Notes under the pieces: model-generated | The model's database searches: none | The model's input: only the letters and a program-made list of their open reading frames with translations | Told to the model about the DNA's origin: nothing | Position numbers and translations under genes: made by a program | DNA from: Stropharia rugosoannulata | Taxonomy: Eukaryota > Basidiomycota > Agaricomycetes > Agaricales > Strophariaceae | Direction: 5' to 3' | Assembly (NCBI GenBank): GCA_028532985.1 | Contig: JANCIK010000008.1 | Location: 1,178,001 to 1,242,000, forward strand | DNA: 64,000 nt | Shown: positions 46,266 through 57,591 of the stretch, piece by piece | Layout: the number at the start of each line of letters is the position of its first letter | Position numbering within the stretch: the stretch's first letter is position 1

Positions 46266-47732
46266 AGTCTAGGATGTGCTCGACGACAATTTCGGCGGGC
46301 CGGTATCTTGCTGCATGTGTGATATGTCCGGTTGTGGTAGTAGAGCAGTAGGTTTTATTCTCTTACTTGTCCAAGTTTCAATGAGATGTTCAGATAACGG
46401 TGGCAGTAGCGAGAGAGTTGTTGAACGGAACAAGAACGGATGGATGTTGCATGCAAATTTTCACTTATGTAATATTGTGATTAGCAACCTTCGGCTGCAT
46501 CAAGCTCTTTTTTACCTCCGACCTTTGAAACTCGTCCGACCTATCCAATTAATGAGCTCATAATCAATTTTGCAGGTAGTAGGAACAGTAAGTATGTACT
46601 ATGTACCTAATATGTATACTTGAATGAATGAATAAGCTGCAGTCAAGTTGACCGAAAATCCCACTGACGACCACCTGTCCATGTCAGCAGGTATCAACCC
46701 GGTTAGAGCACAACCGTGCAGAACCACGCCGTATCACTGCGGACATAACGGGGCTCTTGAGATTTCAGCTACTAGTAAGAATGTTGTTAGTGAAAGTTAG
46801 TATTACCAACATACTTTGGTCAGACAACCTACGTCAGTCGTTTCGCAGTCTTCGTTGTTTTGTAATACAACAAGTTGTAGCACGTCCCGGCGTAGTTGCC
46901 ATTAAATGCAGCGCAACGTGCCGTGAGAATTAACATACTGAAAGGGGCCGAGAAAGGTGGACTGATCAAAGAAGAGATTTGATCATGGTCTATGTTCGCG
47001 ATAGGCCACGCCTCCACGTGCACACAGGCCTTGACCTCTGGCCTCGTAAAGCGCTAACATCCACTCGAAGGCCTAAAGCGCATTATAGACTTTTTATCCC
47101 TTTTCTGTCTTCCCTCATTTACATTTACAGCCATGGCCACTCACCACTAGATAGTATATATACCATACTTTGCTCCATGTTTTTCTTCGTGTCTTCACTT
47201 TTATATCACTCACATAGCTCGTTAGGTTCGAGTTCCTCGTGTCTTCACTTTTATATCACTCACATAGCTCGTTAGGCTCCATACAGAGCCGAGTTTCTCT
47301 CTTTTCACCCACCCTTCCTCTGACCCTCTCACATTTTCTTTGTTTTGTGTTCACTTGTCTCGTAGTTTACTACTTCGCCCGTGCCGGCTTGAGCTCGGCC
47401 TCTTCCGTGCGGTTCACCCCCATCGGAAGTCGTCTCGCGAGAGAGCTTGGGCGACGAAAATCCATCAGTTTTCTGCCCAAACCCACGAGACTCTTGTCTC
47501 ACCTAAAGCGTGACTCGACGAATCAGGTTCAAGCTCCCCCATGATCGTTTTGATGATCTTCTTGTTGGCATAGAGCACGGCATAGATTGCGTTCCCTCAC
47601 GGCATGTCGGCAGAGCCCAACGTCATACAACATATAAAGGCCTGACGTCAGTCCACCTATTGCCAAGCTGCATATTTCCCTCATTGCACCACTGCTTAAC
47701 CACATCCCAGATCCAATCAAGATATATAAATC
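46266..47732. other. Intergenic, contains a tandem repeat
   Basis: No gene was seen. A 50-bp-period tandem repeat is at 47187-47276. TATATA-like runs occur at about 47150-47165 and just before the ATG at 47733 (gatatataaatc). Confidence 0.45.
47187..47276. repeat. Two-copy direct repeat, 50-bp period
   Basis: Forty bases (47187-47226) recur exactly at 47237-47276, separated by 10 different bases. Each unit has a cttttatatcactcaca core. It lies about 460 bases upstream of the DUF1857 start. Confidence 0.9.
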
Positions 47733-48330
47733 ATGAACAAGCTCAGCTTTGCTACTTCTCGCCTAGTTAATCCTCCCGGTGCATCGCCTGAAATCACGGA
47801 GGCACAGCTCTGGTCGGGCCTTCAGCGAAAGGTTCGCTTCCCACAACAATTCGTCCCGGTCATCACAAGCTGCAAGGTTACCAGCGACACGGGGTCTAAG
47901 GTACTGCATAGTACTATGTGTTCTCTTGCATCTGCGTTCATTCATCCTGTAACATATGCTACAGGTCTCTCGCTCGGTGACTTTTGTTGGGGGGCAAATT
48001 GCAAAGGAAGAGATCGAGCTTTATGGGAATACAATTGTGAGGCTCACATCATATGATTTTCACTTTCAAAGCCGTCCTTAATCGTCCCGAAACTCTCAGG
48101 CGTATTTTGACATGCAGGGAACAGGGATACGCATTACAAACGTTATTTCCTATGATGAACAGGACCGCATGGTTCTGACTTTCTCATTCGCGGGGGGCAT
48201 ACCAGGATACGACACCTCGGCTGCTGATGGGGAGAAACCCTCGCCCGTAGAGTTAAACAAATCAGTTGGGAAAGGCGTAGAACATACAATTAAGAGGATA
48301 CGAGAATTGGTAGGCGAAGGGAAACTGTAA
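47733..48330 (+). CDS. DUF1857 (AtaL-like) family protein
   Basis: Exons 47733-47900, 47965-48036 and 48100-48330 give 471 nt (156 aa), with frame-preserving phase-0 introns. Family landmarks are SRLVNPPGASPEITEAQLWS near the N-terminus, RFPQQFVPVITSCKVTSD, SRSVTFVGGQIAKEEIELY and GIRITNVISYDEQ before the C-terminal helix. The family has a START/Bet v1-like fold, and one member (AtaL) is named from a fungal biosynthetic cluster. Its ligand is unknown, and no biosynthetic cluster is evident around it here. Its stop codon is 143 bases from that of the convergent membrane gene. Confidence 0.88.
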
Positions 48331-48473
48331 CAAAGGTGCTGTCGGGGGTTAGAAATTTGTGATCTCGGCAGATATGAGATCTAGGGAGTCTCACGTGATT
48401 TCAGTTTTGGGACGTGTAACACCATAAGGATAATTACCAAACAGCGTCCTTGATACAACGGTAGGTGTGCAAT

Positions 48474-50235
48474 CTAAATCCACGGCCTCATCATACACGG
48501 TCCACTGAGATGTCTTCCTTCCTCTGTTCTATGAGTGTATAGATCTTCGTTATACATGGCTGCGGACGAATTTTGTTGCCGAGGCTCTTCAGCAGTTAGG
48601 TTCACCGTGGCTGTTTGATGATAGTGGTCCCAGATGTACCGTGCAGAAACATATAATCCCAGAGCAACGGTCGCCCATCGCAAATATGGCTCCGTTTCCG
48701 TGCCCTTGCCCTGCATAGGTGGCACAAGAAGGACGTAAAACGCTTGCGTAAACGCCCACAGCAGGCCTACATGCACGAAGCGTTCAGGTTCGTTATCTGC
48801 TGCCGTACACCGGTTGCCTAGTCCACAATCAATGCCTTCTTGTCGTCTAAGAGCAGACATCGCACAGGCGAATATTGTTGGGATATAAACAAGCAGAGAC
48901 ATCAGTGTGCCGTAATCAAAGTCTGCAGAGGATTCGACCACTGAGCATGTAATTGCAGCACCAGTATACGCCATGAGTGTCACTATGGACGGCTGATAGA
49001 ATGTGGGCAATTGAGGCGGCATGATATCCGTTGGAGACATTTGTGGATTATATTCGCTGTCACTTTTTAAACAAACAACAATGTGAGGACAGACAGAATG
49101 GCAGGTAAGCGTTTGGACTCACATATCTGACGGTGCTATAGATGTCTCCCCGGCGTGTAGCATTCTAATCGAGCGCCATTCCGCTAGTACGACTGAGCCA
49201 TATTGTAGCGCGATGTATCCAACCACCATGGTCTCGAAGATGCTAGATACCAACGCAGCATGCCAAATGGCCTGGTCGCAGAAGTGGATGTAACGGGCCT
49301 GCACAATTTGGGACCCGATCCATAACGGGACGAGATCCAGGGAAACGCTGCCAATCATGGCTGCTTCATTGAAGGTCCTTGCGGGTCCTCGTATCATAAT
49401 GTATAGATGCAATAGTACCGTTGGAATGAATGAAAGGACTAGAAAAATATGAACGATTTCTTTCCCTTCTTTATCCTTCTCGGTGATTATCAGGTCCGAA
49501 ATTGCCGTCCACGACGTCAGTGCAACAGAGGAGAGCAAAAGGGCTCTTGAAATCCCATATGAAGGTCGGTTAACAGAAACCATATAACTGATTGGAACAC
49601 TTTCAGGACTGGATAACACATTATCCTCTCCAGTGAAGGGACTGGTATGCACGGTTGTTTCACTACGGATTGAATTACTATTGCATCAATCACTTCAACA
49701 CTGGTAGTATATTAGGAAGACTCACTCACCTGATGGGATTATTCTCTTCTCCCTGGAGCTCCACTGTATCCATATATTTGATGATGCGTGCGTCCCATGT
49801 CGTGCGGATAGCAATGAAGGCAACAAAGAGCGCGGATTGTATCCCTGGAACAACAGTCACCAAGAAATCCCCTGTCATCTTGGCCGTCTTGGAGCTCCAG
49901 ACAAGGTAGTGTATGCCAGAAGACAGACACCAGATACAAGCTAAGAATATAGCCCTATACGATGCTTTTACCGTGTCTTGATCAGATAACTTCGATTGGA
50001 ATACGTTGCGTACAATGCCCTGGGTAGCGAAGTGGATGGTTGGGGCATAGGTGGTGACAGAGAATATGACAGTCAATGGGCCGTTTATAAAATCGCAAGC
50101 CGCAGATAAAGCAGTCGCAAATATGAGGGCGCACAGAAGTAATGTGGAGGGCTGGTAGGAGTAGTGAGAGTTTACGCCATCTGCAGCCGGATACTGGGTG
50201 TTCCGGCGAACTCGATATTCGTTCTGGGAGGACAT
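48474..50235 (-). CDS. Large membrane protein made of three similar multi-helix modules
   Basis: Three exons in transcript order, 49730-50235, 49123-49662 and 48474-49062, joined by GT-AG introns of 67 and 60 nt, both phase 2, give 1635 nt (544 aa). Each exon encodes one module of about 130 residues with roughly four hydrophobic helices. Each module opens with a Tyr- and Ser-containing segment before helix 1 (YQPSTLLLC, YGISRALLLS, YQPSIVTLM) and shares an aromatic-x-Pro-Thr turn (YAPTIHF, FIPTVLL, YIPTIFA). Modules are linked by polar loops with charged residues. The tail is Asn/Gln/His-rich. I do not recognise the family. It could be a lineage-specific transporter or receptor-like protein. 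The match of one module per exon suggests growth by exon duplication. Confidence 0.75.
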
Positions 50236-50841
50236 CGTGCAGAGCGTAGAGGTTCATTACATATAACTGGGAAACTACATATACAACGCTGCATACTAAA
50301 TGTCAAAAGATGTTACCATTAAGCTGTCGGTCACCCGCTTCCTGGCGTTGAGGAATACCACAAACAGCCATTACCAACGTACCTTATTCCATTCTCCCAT
50401 TCGCAGGTGCATATACGATGCACAAAGTTACGGATGATTCTTCTTTGGATCCTGTTATTGAATTTGGAATTCTAGTAGCTGTTGTACAAGACTATTTTTG
50501 AATTTGTACCGTATGCAAACCGTATGTATTTATAAATTAACACAAAGCGCTCCATACCAAGGAATAATAACAACCCCTAAAGACGAGGGGCAGGCTCGAG
50601 TAAGGAAATTGAACGTTCTATCAAAATGTGACAGAAACATCCAGCACCGAGTGACCCGTTGTCAAACATGGTGCTGTACCTTCCCCAATGCAAAACACAA
50701 GTTTTCGCGATATCCTTCAAGTAAACATAGAATGTCTATGTCGCGTAAGCGACGGGTTGGGTTGCTGTTACTCCTGGTCGTAGCGATAGCGATACGCCAC
50801 ACAGCATTTTCTTTGCGGAATTTCCGTGCTGCGCCCCTAAC
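50236..50841. other. Intergenic, no gene seen
   Basis: There is an AT-rich promoter side next to 50235. The 115-codon plus frame at 50498-50845 has no recognisable feature. Confidence 0.45.
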
Positions 50842-51429
50842 CTAATACCGCGTTGGCTGGTGCGTTGTAGTCGACATACCGCGATAGGGACCGGTGGGAC
50901 GAGTGGCTGTGGATACTGGTCGGATGGGATGTGGAACCCTCTGCTGCCACTGCAAGCGTGCCTGCTCTTGTTCCTGTTGCTGGTGCATTGCCCTCTGCTG
51001 TGCAAGGAGGGCCTTCTCCGCACTACGCGCCTGGTTCGCGCTGAACTCGATTCCCTTGCGCATCCGCCTGTTCATCACGACATCCGAACACGACGCGCGC
51101 ATCTGCTCCTTGAGACCCTGCGTTGCGAACGGCCGCAGAGAGAGCAAGTAGCCTATGGTATAAATCCGCGGACTTCCGGTGGGTTTTGCTGTGAGATGTG
51201 GCATTAGGATTAAGGCGGTCTGTTAATATCAACCATACTGACTTGGAGCATCGCGTCGTTTGGACCTGGAGGAAGAGCGGGAGGAAGACGCCTCGCTGAC
51301 ACTCGTAATGGATGAAGGTGGACTACGTCTGTGCGAAGCAACATATGCTCCACCGCTTGAAGAGTCCCAATCCGACGATCTGCCGTCTGAGGACGAGGAC
51401 GGCGATGAGGAGCGGTGGTAAGAGGACAT
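50842..51429 (-). CDS. Small Ser-rich / Gln-rich hypothetical protein
   Basis: Two exons, 51234-51429 and 50842-51188, with a 45-nt GT-AG intron (phase 1) give 543 nt (180 aa). The first 65 residues are almost all Ser/Arg/Asp (SSSPSSSSDGRSSDWDSSSG). The second exon encodes a helical region (MNRRMRKGIEFSANQARSAE) and a Gln run (QQQEQEQARLQWQQRV) with a basic, Thr-rich end. A second donor 4 nt upstream gives a different, shorter tail, so the splice choice decides the C-terminus. No family was recognised. Disordered and coiled-coil character suggests a nuclear protein. Confidence 0.5.
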
Positions 51430-52600
51430 TTCGAATGACGGCTAGCGGAGAGAGCGAGATTTGTCGGCTAGATGTAGGCTTTGAGGGCGCAAATGGGGCG
51501 CCTGACGATGGAGGAAAGCCGGCGCATATGTCGTATGTTATATATCTGGAGCATGAGCCACGTCGGTCAGAAGGACGAAGTGGCAGTAGTTATTGTTGGA
51601 ACGCACTTGGATGATTTGCTAACGCGCATTTGGCATCATTACATGCGACGGCGGGTTCGGCATTCGACATTGAGTCTGCGTCATATGGCTCTTAGCTCCG
51701 AGCTCTTGCCGACTTATACAGATTTGTGCTTCGTTTTCCCATCTAAAAGAGGTGCTCAACTCCAGACCGTGATTGCTCTCTACACGCAAGATCCAGAGCA
51801 GCATGCCCCGAATGACAATCTGTCAGCTCCATACAACGATTCCGCAAGCAGCTGATTTCGCTCAGGCTTTGGGGCTTAAGCGCATTGCCGCTATGTATGA
51901 CACGAACCAAAAATCAACGGCAAACGTAGTATCACTTGTAGTAGCTCGCTGGCAAGCTATGCTGATGATCGGAGTATTAGGACTGTGAGAAATCATAGTA
52001 TAAGACTTATAGTCTATGTCATGGGGGCGCCTTCGATAGGCCTTCGACTTCTGTTAATGTATTTGTTTTCAATAGGAATCGTCTTGGGACCAAAAATGTT
52101 ACATCAATTGATCTTACAGTAAGCACGATGAGCTCTATTGGACGATATATCGAAGGACTAAGACACGTTTCGAGCCTTTCCGTTAGAGTAAAAGAGACTT
52201 TTAGACCTCTTCTTTTACCCATTGTCTCTTGTCAATCCAATGTGGGGTGTCCCGAAACAAACCCGACCTTTCTTCTTCAGCTTCTGATTGGTGGGGATGC
52301 GTGGGTTTCCGCTGATCCGGATGTCCGAGATTCCCACGAGGGATGTTCGGGCGCTCAGTGACAGTGAATCCGCCCCTCAATATATGCGTGCAGCACTGCA
52401 CAAAACTCTATTTGGTTTTAAATGTTGCGCTATCAGTACTTTATCTATGAAGGAGGCCCGGAGCATATAATATTATACCAAGCACCCTCTGAGTACGATG
52501 TAACTCCAAGACCTATGCTCGCGCGGGATCGTTCTCTCTTGCTTACCTCTGGCGCAAACAAATGTATCCGAATAAGACATTTTTGGTCACTTCGTATGTA
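51430..52600. other. Intergenic, no gene seen
   Basis: The plus frame at 51481-51855 (124 codons) has no recognisable domain and no exon chain. The rest is unremarkable. Confidence 0.4.
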
Positions 52601-52604
52601 AAGC

Positions 52605-53831
52605 TTGTTGACCGACGTATCACTCCTAGCGCAAATTATGCGTCCCGCATTTGATAGCGGCACACTCCGCGCTACACAGGGTGCGCGTGCATTTCTAACT
52701 CTGCACCTCTGCTTACGCTACTTAAATACACTGCATCTTCAAATCCGCGGATTTTCGTATCATCCCCTCGCATTTCACCACCATCGCCTCCACCCTTCTT
52801 TGTCTTCGCTGGTGCTTTCCGCGGGCATTCGACGGCCGTCGGCTGCGGCTACTCCGTGTGCTCCCGCCACAATCGCCCCTGCTCGAAGACAGAGAGAAGT
52901 TGAACTCGGAGGATCTGCAGGGCCCAGGCGCTCAGGAGTCGATGTAGAAAAAATCAGAGAAGACGCTGAGCTGGACGCAACAGATAGCATGCCGCGGAGG
53001 TTCGACGTTTCCAGTAGGGCTGGACAGCGGCTGTGGAGAGGAGCTCTGCTGACTCCCTTCCACGCCAGACAGTTACCTCGGTAAGAGATCGTCGACCCAG
53101 CAAATGATCCTCATCCTCTCTTCATTGCCGCAGAAGTTCTTCTTCCCTCGGTTGTGCATACATATCTGCTTATGGTATGCAAATCCTCGCCAGAGCGCAT
53201 ATAGTCCCTCGACACCGCAGAATGTACAGTCCGTTTACTCAGTCACTTACAAAATGGATAAACAGGTTACAATCGAGCTTCCATAAGAGATATTCGAGAG
53301 GAGACTCTTGTGCCACCAGCACCGGCCGAAATTACTGGAGTCTTCGATCTGAAAAAAATTGCGCACAAGTTGATAGCATTCGGGCAGATACCCTTCTCAC
53401 CTTTCTGCCGCGGGAGATTATAGACAGCCTGCCCCACTTACAAGCCAGCTGTCTACAGGCCCGACATATTTTGGTATCCTTCAAGGCGGCATCGCAAATG
53501 CTGTATACGGGTAGGGCGATTTGCGTTACGCGGAGCATCCATGTGCTGATGCATTTTTCAAATCTTTACATCTCCGACGGCATGTATGGTAAGACCGCGG
53601 AAAAAATCATCTAATGCAGATCCAGATGGCAGACGTACTGCGATTATGGGGACCCGCCGGCACTGCGTCTACCGCAGGTAGCAGTCGAGCGAATCATGGC
53701 TGCAAACGTTCCTCGCGTGCAGAGCAGGCAGTTATCCTTAGTAGCAATGGAAAAATTCAAGTCTCTTCGAAGTAAGCCACCATTGACAGGCACTGATGAA
53801 AGGAAATCCGTGTGCCAAAAGACTGAATGAA
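52605..53831 (+). other. Broken or unresolved gene of unknown family
   Basis: A TATA-like acttaaata (about 52718) is followed by a pyrimidine-rich leader. Protein-like segments then occur on the plus strand in different frames: about 52880-53084 (VDVEKIREDAELDATDSMPR), 53128-53286 (LLPSVVHTYLLM, then NVQSVYSVTYKMDKQVTIEL, stop), 53290-53400 (AEITGVFDLKKIAHKLIAFG) and 53640-53830 (LPQVAVERIMAANVPRVQSR). Several plausible GT and AG sites lie between them, for example 53085 and 53166. I could not build one frame through all of them. It is either a decayed gene or a real one with introns I have misplaced. Confidence 0.3.
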
Positions 53832-53839
53832 AGCGCATC

Positions 53840-54753
53840 AAGAGACTTCTCGACGGTCATGGAAAAGGCAGTGAATTGAGGGAGCTAAACGGCAGATGAT
53901 TCGCTACTATGCTGAAGCCTAGAGAAGCTATTTCACTTTCGGCAGAGTATTAGACGTCGATGTCCCTCAAATGTCCCTCCGACAACGTTTCGCCGTAGCA
54001 CGGTTGTTGTGACGTGTTGTCTTACCGGAACTTTCCGCCCAGGTAGCGACATCAATGCATCAAGCGGTCAACTCATCGCAGTCGACTAACACTACCGGCT
54101 GTTCAATCTTGATTCAACCTCATCTCTGTTGTAACTTGCAGCGTCCTCAAGATGTAGGGAAACCTTTCCCATTGGAGTCCAAGTAAGCTTAAACTACTTA
54201 TACCTAAGTAGCGACCAGATCTCAGTTACAGTAGTCAGTACGCATCATAAGTCAGGTCAACTTAGGATGATCGTTTCTTTTTAACTTTAAAGCGTGTATT
54301 AGGGGTCGAGCCAATGATGCTTAACTGCTGACTGCTAATTAATGTTTGGGCGTAAGTTCTCTGCCTCGGAACATCGGGAGGCCTTATACCGTGACGCGAG
54401 TGCTGGCAACTTGAGGATTTATTAATTACAAGTGGTTTACATATCAGGTAAGAGTCTTAAATTTTCTTCAAGATTCAAGGATTGATCAACTATCGTCAAT
54501 AGTATTCGCAGTCTATCTACGAGAGACTAGGTAAGTAAATCCCAGACTTCTGATTTGATCGCGTACATAACATATTTGATAATAAGGTAACCCTGATCAG
54601 TCAACAACTCTTCCAAAGACTACGAATTTACGAAAGCAGTTCGCTATTCGCTTGCCTTGCTTACGTCTATAGTACATATCGCAGAATGCTCTCGCCAATA
54701 TCAACAGGGAGCCCCAGTCCTACCATAATTGCCTGTGCCTAACTCAGGCTATC
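53840..54753. other. Intergenic, no gene seen
   Basis: AT-rich, with many in-frame stops in all frames. It includes the presumed promoter of the P450 locus. Confidence 0.45.
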
Positions 54754-56946
54754 ATGCCACTGAGCCTGGTTTCGCTTTCCATTGGGGTACTTCTCCTGGT
54801 CACGGCGAAGCTCTTCTTGAACTACGTGACCTCTGCTAAGAAGGCACCGTATCCCCCGGGCCCCAAGCCTCTACCTATCATAGGCAATGCATTAGACCTA
54901 CTCAACGTCAAAGACCACGGTCCTACATACGCAGAATGAGGGAGGAAATGTAAAAGTAAGCGACCATCGATTGCATCATTCACATATTTTTTTGCTGAGA
55001 CGTTTATGGCGATTTAGGTGAAATTGTCTTTGCAAGTGCATTTGGAAACAACGTTCTAATTCTCAACAAGAAAGAAGACGCGATTGAATTGCTTGAACGA
55101 CGCGCAGGAATATATTCCAGTCGGCCGTCCATACCAGCGGTCAAATTGTAGGCCATTGATAATTTGCCTCATAATTAATGCTCAAGTAATCTCGTATAAT
55201 TATATAGGACGGGGTGGGATGGCGTTATTCCACTTGTAGAATATGGCGATTATTGGAGAATATTACGAAGAGTATCGCAGCAAGCGTTCAACTATCAGGC
55301 ATCGAGGAAGTACTGGCCAGTTATAGAAGAAAGAGTTCATCAGTTCTTGGTCGACTTAGTAGAGCATCCAGACCAGCTTTACCCTAACAACAAAACGTGA
55401 GTACCAAGCTCGACTCCGTATTTCCCTGTGTTCAAATAGAAGTTTACTCTTGATAGGCTTTCAGCGTCGTTTGCGATGCAGATCATGTATGGTTATAAAG
55501 TCAAGTCGCCTCAAGATCGTCTGGTTGTGTTAATGGACGAGTGTTTCGAGCGATCGTGCAGCATGTTTACACCTGAAGGAAGCATTGTCAACTTTTTTCC
55601 ATTCCTTGCTAATGTCCCGCCTTCGCTTGCCGGACCGATGACAACCATAAAAGCCGCTGCCGAGGTCAAAGCCCTGTTCCAATACTTGACCGAGGTTATG
55701 TGGAAGTTTTAAAATGATGCCGTCGTAAGTACTACTGGGTTCATAGATTTGCCCGACCATAGCTTTAATCGATATAGACAAACGGAACCGCAATACCATC
55801 TATGGTCACAGAGTTCATAGAGAAGCATAGGTCAACTCCAGCCTCCGAAGTTGAAAAACGGGCAGTAAGTGACATAGCTGTTGCTGTTTACGTTGGTAGG
55901 TCATGAATTCGAATAGATTTTTCTTGCATGTCACTTATTGTATCTGTAGGGGCCTCAGAGACGGTACGAGCCACGTGCCTTTCGTCAAATTCTCGGAAAA
56001 TAACAATGTAGTAATAAGACAATAGGTTTTACTGCGATATTCTTCTATCTGATGGTAAAGTATCCTGAGGTGCAGAAGAAGGCTCAGGCGGAATTAAATA
56101 GAGTCATCGGAGACGGACGCCTCCCTACGTTTGAAGATCGCCCGCACCTTCCGTATATCGAAGCGATATATCGAGAATGCTTGAGATGGAATCAGTCTCT
56201 CCCCATTGGCGTTGCCCACTCACTCACCGAGGATGACTACTACAAAGGCTACTTCATTCCCAAAGGTATGGATGGATATATGGACCTATATATAACGTGA
56301 CAATATGCTTGATAAACATGAATTAAATTGATCAGGGACAACTGTCATAGCAAACATACAGTGCGTATTTTGTCAGTGTTGGAAAAATTGCTGTCATAAT
56401 GATTACTCCTCCAGCGGAATGACGCATGATGAAGACGCTTACCCTGATCCGTTCATGTTCAAGCCCGAGCGCTTTATTGATGAGAACGGAAACTTGACTG
56501 ACGATGATCGTGTCTTGGCCCATGGCTTTGGCAGAAGGTAGGCCTTGTGTATATTAGTGTCTTTCTGAATTGTCTTTTATGGTGTTACTCGTCTTAGGAT
56601 CTGTTCAGGAAAGGCTGTCGCCAGTGCTTTGGTAAGCATTTTCACGTTTCGCTCTACACATCTCATACGATAAATTACATTCGTCTTATAAAGACGTGGT
56701 ATATGGTGGCATCGGTTCTGTCATGCCTTCAGATCAGCAAAGAGAAGGATGAATTTGGAAATGAGGTCGAGGTAAATGATGATTTCCATACGGGAGGACT
56801 TATTTAGTGAGTCGTCCCATACACTCATAAATGTCTGCCTTCTGAACGGGTTTGTGACCAGCCACGAAGGCGAGTTTAAATGCTCCATTGTACCACGGGG
56901 ACCAAGTCACAGGAAACTCATCTTTGAGCGTACTTTTTCTGCATAA
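54754..56946 (+). pseudogene. Cytochrome P450, inactivated by two nonsense codons
   Basis: Twelve exons are recognisable: 54754-54955, 55018-55147, 55208-55396, 55458-55724, 55778-55895, 55950-55963, 56019-56265, 56336-56360, 56415-56537, 56598-56631, 56694-56806 and 56862-56946. Landmarks are an N-terminal helix then YPPGPKPLPIIGNALDLL, GGASET in the I helix, the K-helix ExxR (ECLRW), FKPERF, and a heme loop HGFGRRICSG. In-frame TGA at 54937-54939 replaces the usual Trp of EWGRK, and TAA at 55710-55712 interrupts the sequence after MWKF. The heme loop also has His where most P450s have Phe. The intron structure is otherwise intact, so decay is recent. P450s of this type oxidise small lipophilic molecules. 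Confidence 0.85.
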
Positions 56947-57048
56947 AGAAGACAGTTTCACTTGATGTTTCTTCGTTGTAACTGTTCTTTCACGTATGTG
57001 TATAGCATGTACAGGTGCCTTGTTTTATATGTAGGCCCATCAGTAGGC

Positions 57049-57591
57049 TTACATAGTACCACTGCTGAGACGCCTCTTCATCTCGGTTATCAAATCTTCC
57101 AAACTTTCTACCATCTTAATCCCATACCGCTCACAAACAATTTCTACATTACCCCTTCTCCAGAACTTCTTAGGACACGCAACAACCACTTTCCCCGTAT
57201 GCGCGTACAACCCTAGCTCAAGCAGCGTGATAGGCGCTTTCGAATCTGGTGCGAAATAAACCGCAATTAAATTGACCGAGTCCAGCATTCCCAGCTCCCA
57301 TTTGACCTGCTCGCGAAATGGTGCGAATGTGACTTCTGATCGCCATGTTTCGTCCCAGTCGAGACGTAAAGGGTTATAGATCGTAACCGGGAGTTGGTCT
57401 AGGGCAGCGACTACTTCAGAGCGCCAGTCGGTGCATGTGGCGGGGTCCGTGCTCCCGGAGAGAAATAGTGATTTCGTGGCACATGTTGGTGGTTCGTTTC
57501 TCGGGGCGTTGACAACGCGGGCTGTTGGTCTACGGTTCTGCAGGTATCCTGGCCGGGTTTCTGTGTCCATTGTCACCGCGCTTGACAACAT
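57049..57591 (-). CDS. Nucleoside 2-deoxyribosyltransferase-like protein
   Basis: An intronless frame of 180 aa from an ATG at 57591; a second Met at residue 8 is an alternative start. Residues about 42-50 read LFLSGSTD, the strand-loop that opens this fold. TIYNPLRLDWDETWR follows, then FREQVKWELGMLDSVNLIAV, then a YFAPDSKAPITLLELGL segment carrying the conserved Glu, and VVVACPKKFWRRGNVEIVC near the end. This is the pattern of the fungal and bacterial deoxyribosyltransferase-like family (Nuc_deoxyri_tr2). Related enzymes move deoxyribose between bases or act as nucleotide N-glycosidases; the actual substrate is unknown. The stop codon is 102 bases from the end of the convergent P450 pseudogene. 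Confidence 0.85.
   Translation of the reverse strand: MLSSAVTMDTETRPGYLQNRRPTARVVNAPRNEPPTCATKSLFLSGSTDPATCTDWRSEVVAALDQLPVTIYNPLRLDWDETWRSEVTFAPFREQVKWELGMLDSVNLIAVYFAPDSKAPITLLELGLYAHTGKVVVACPKKFWRRGNVEIVCERYGIKMVESLEDLITEMKRRLSSGTM

Noticed and set aside
47220..47245. tRNA gene suggested by a ggttcgagttcc B-box-like string
   Set aside because: The string does not match the B box exactly, there is no A box at the right distance, and no cloverleaf can be drawn.
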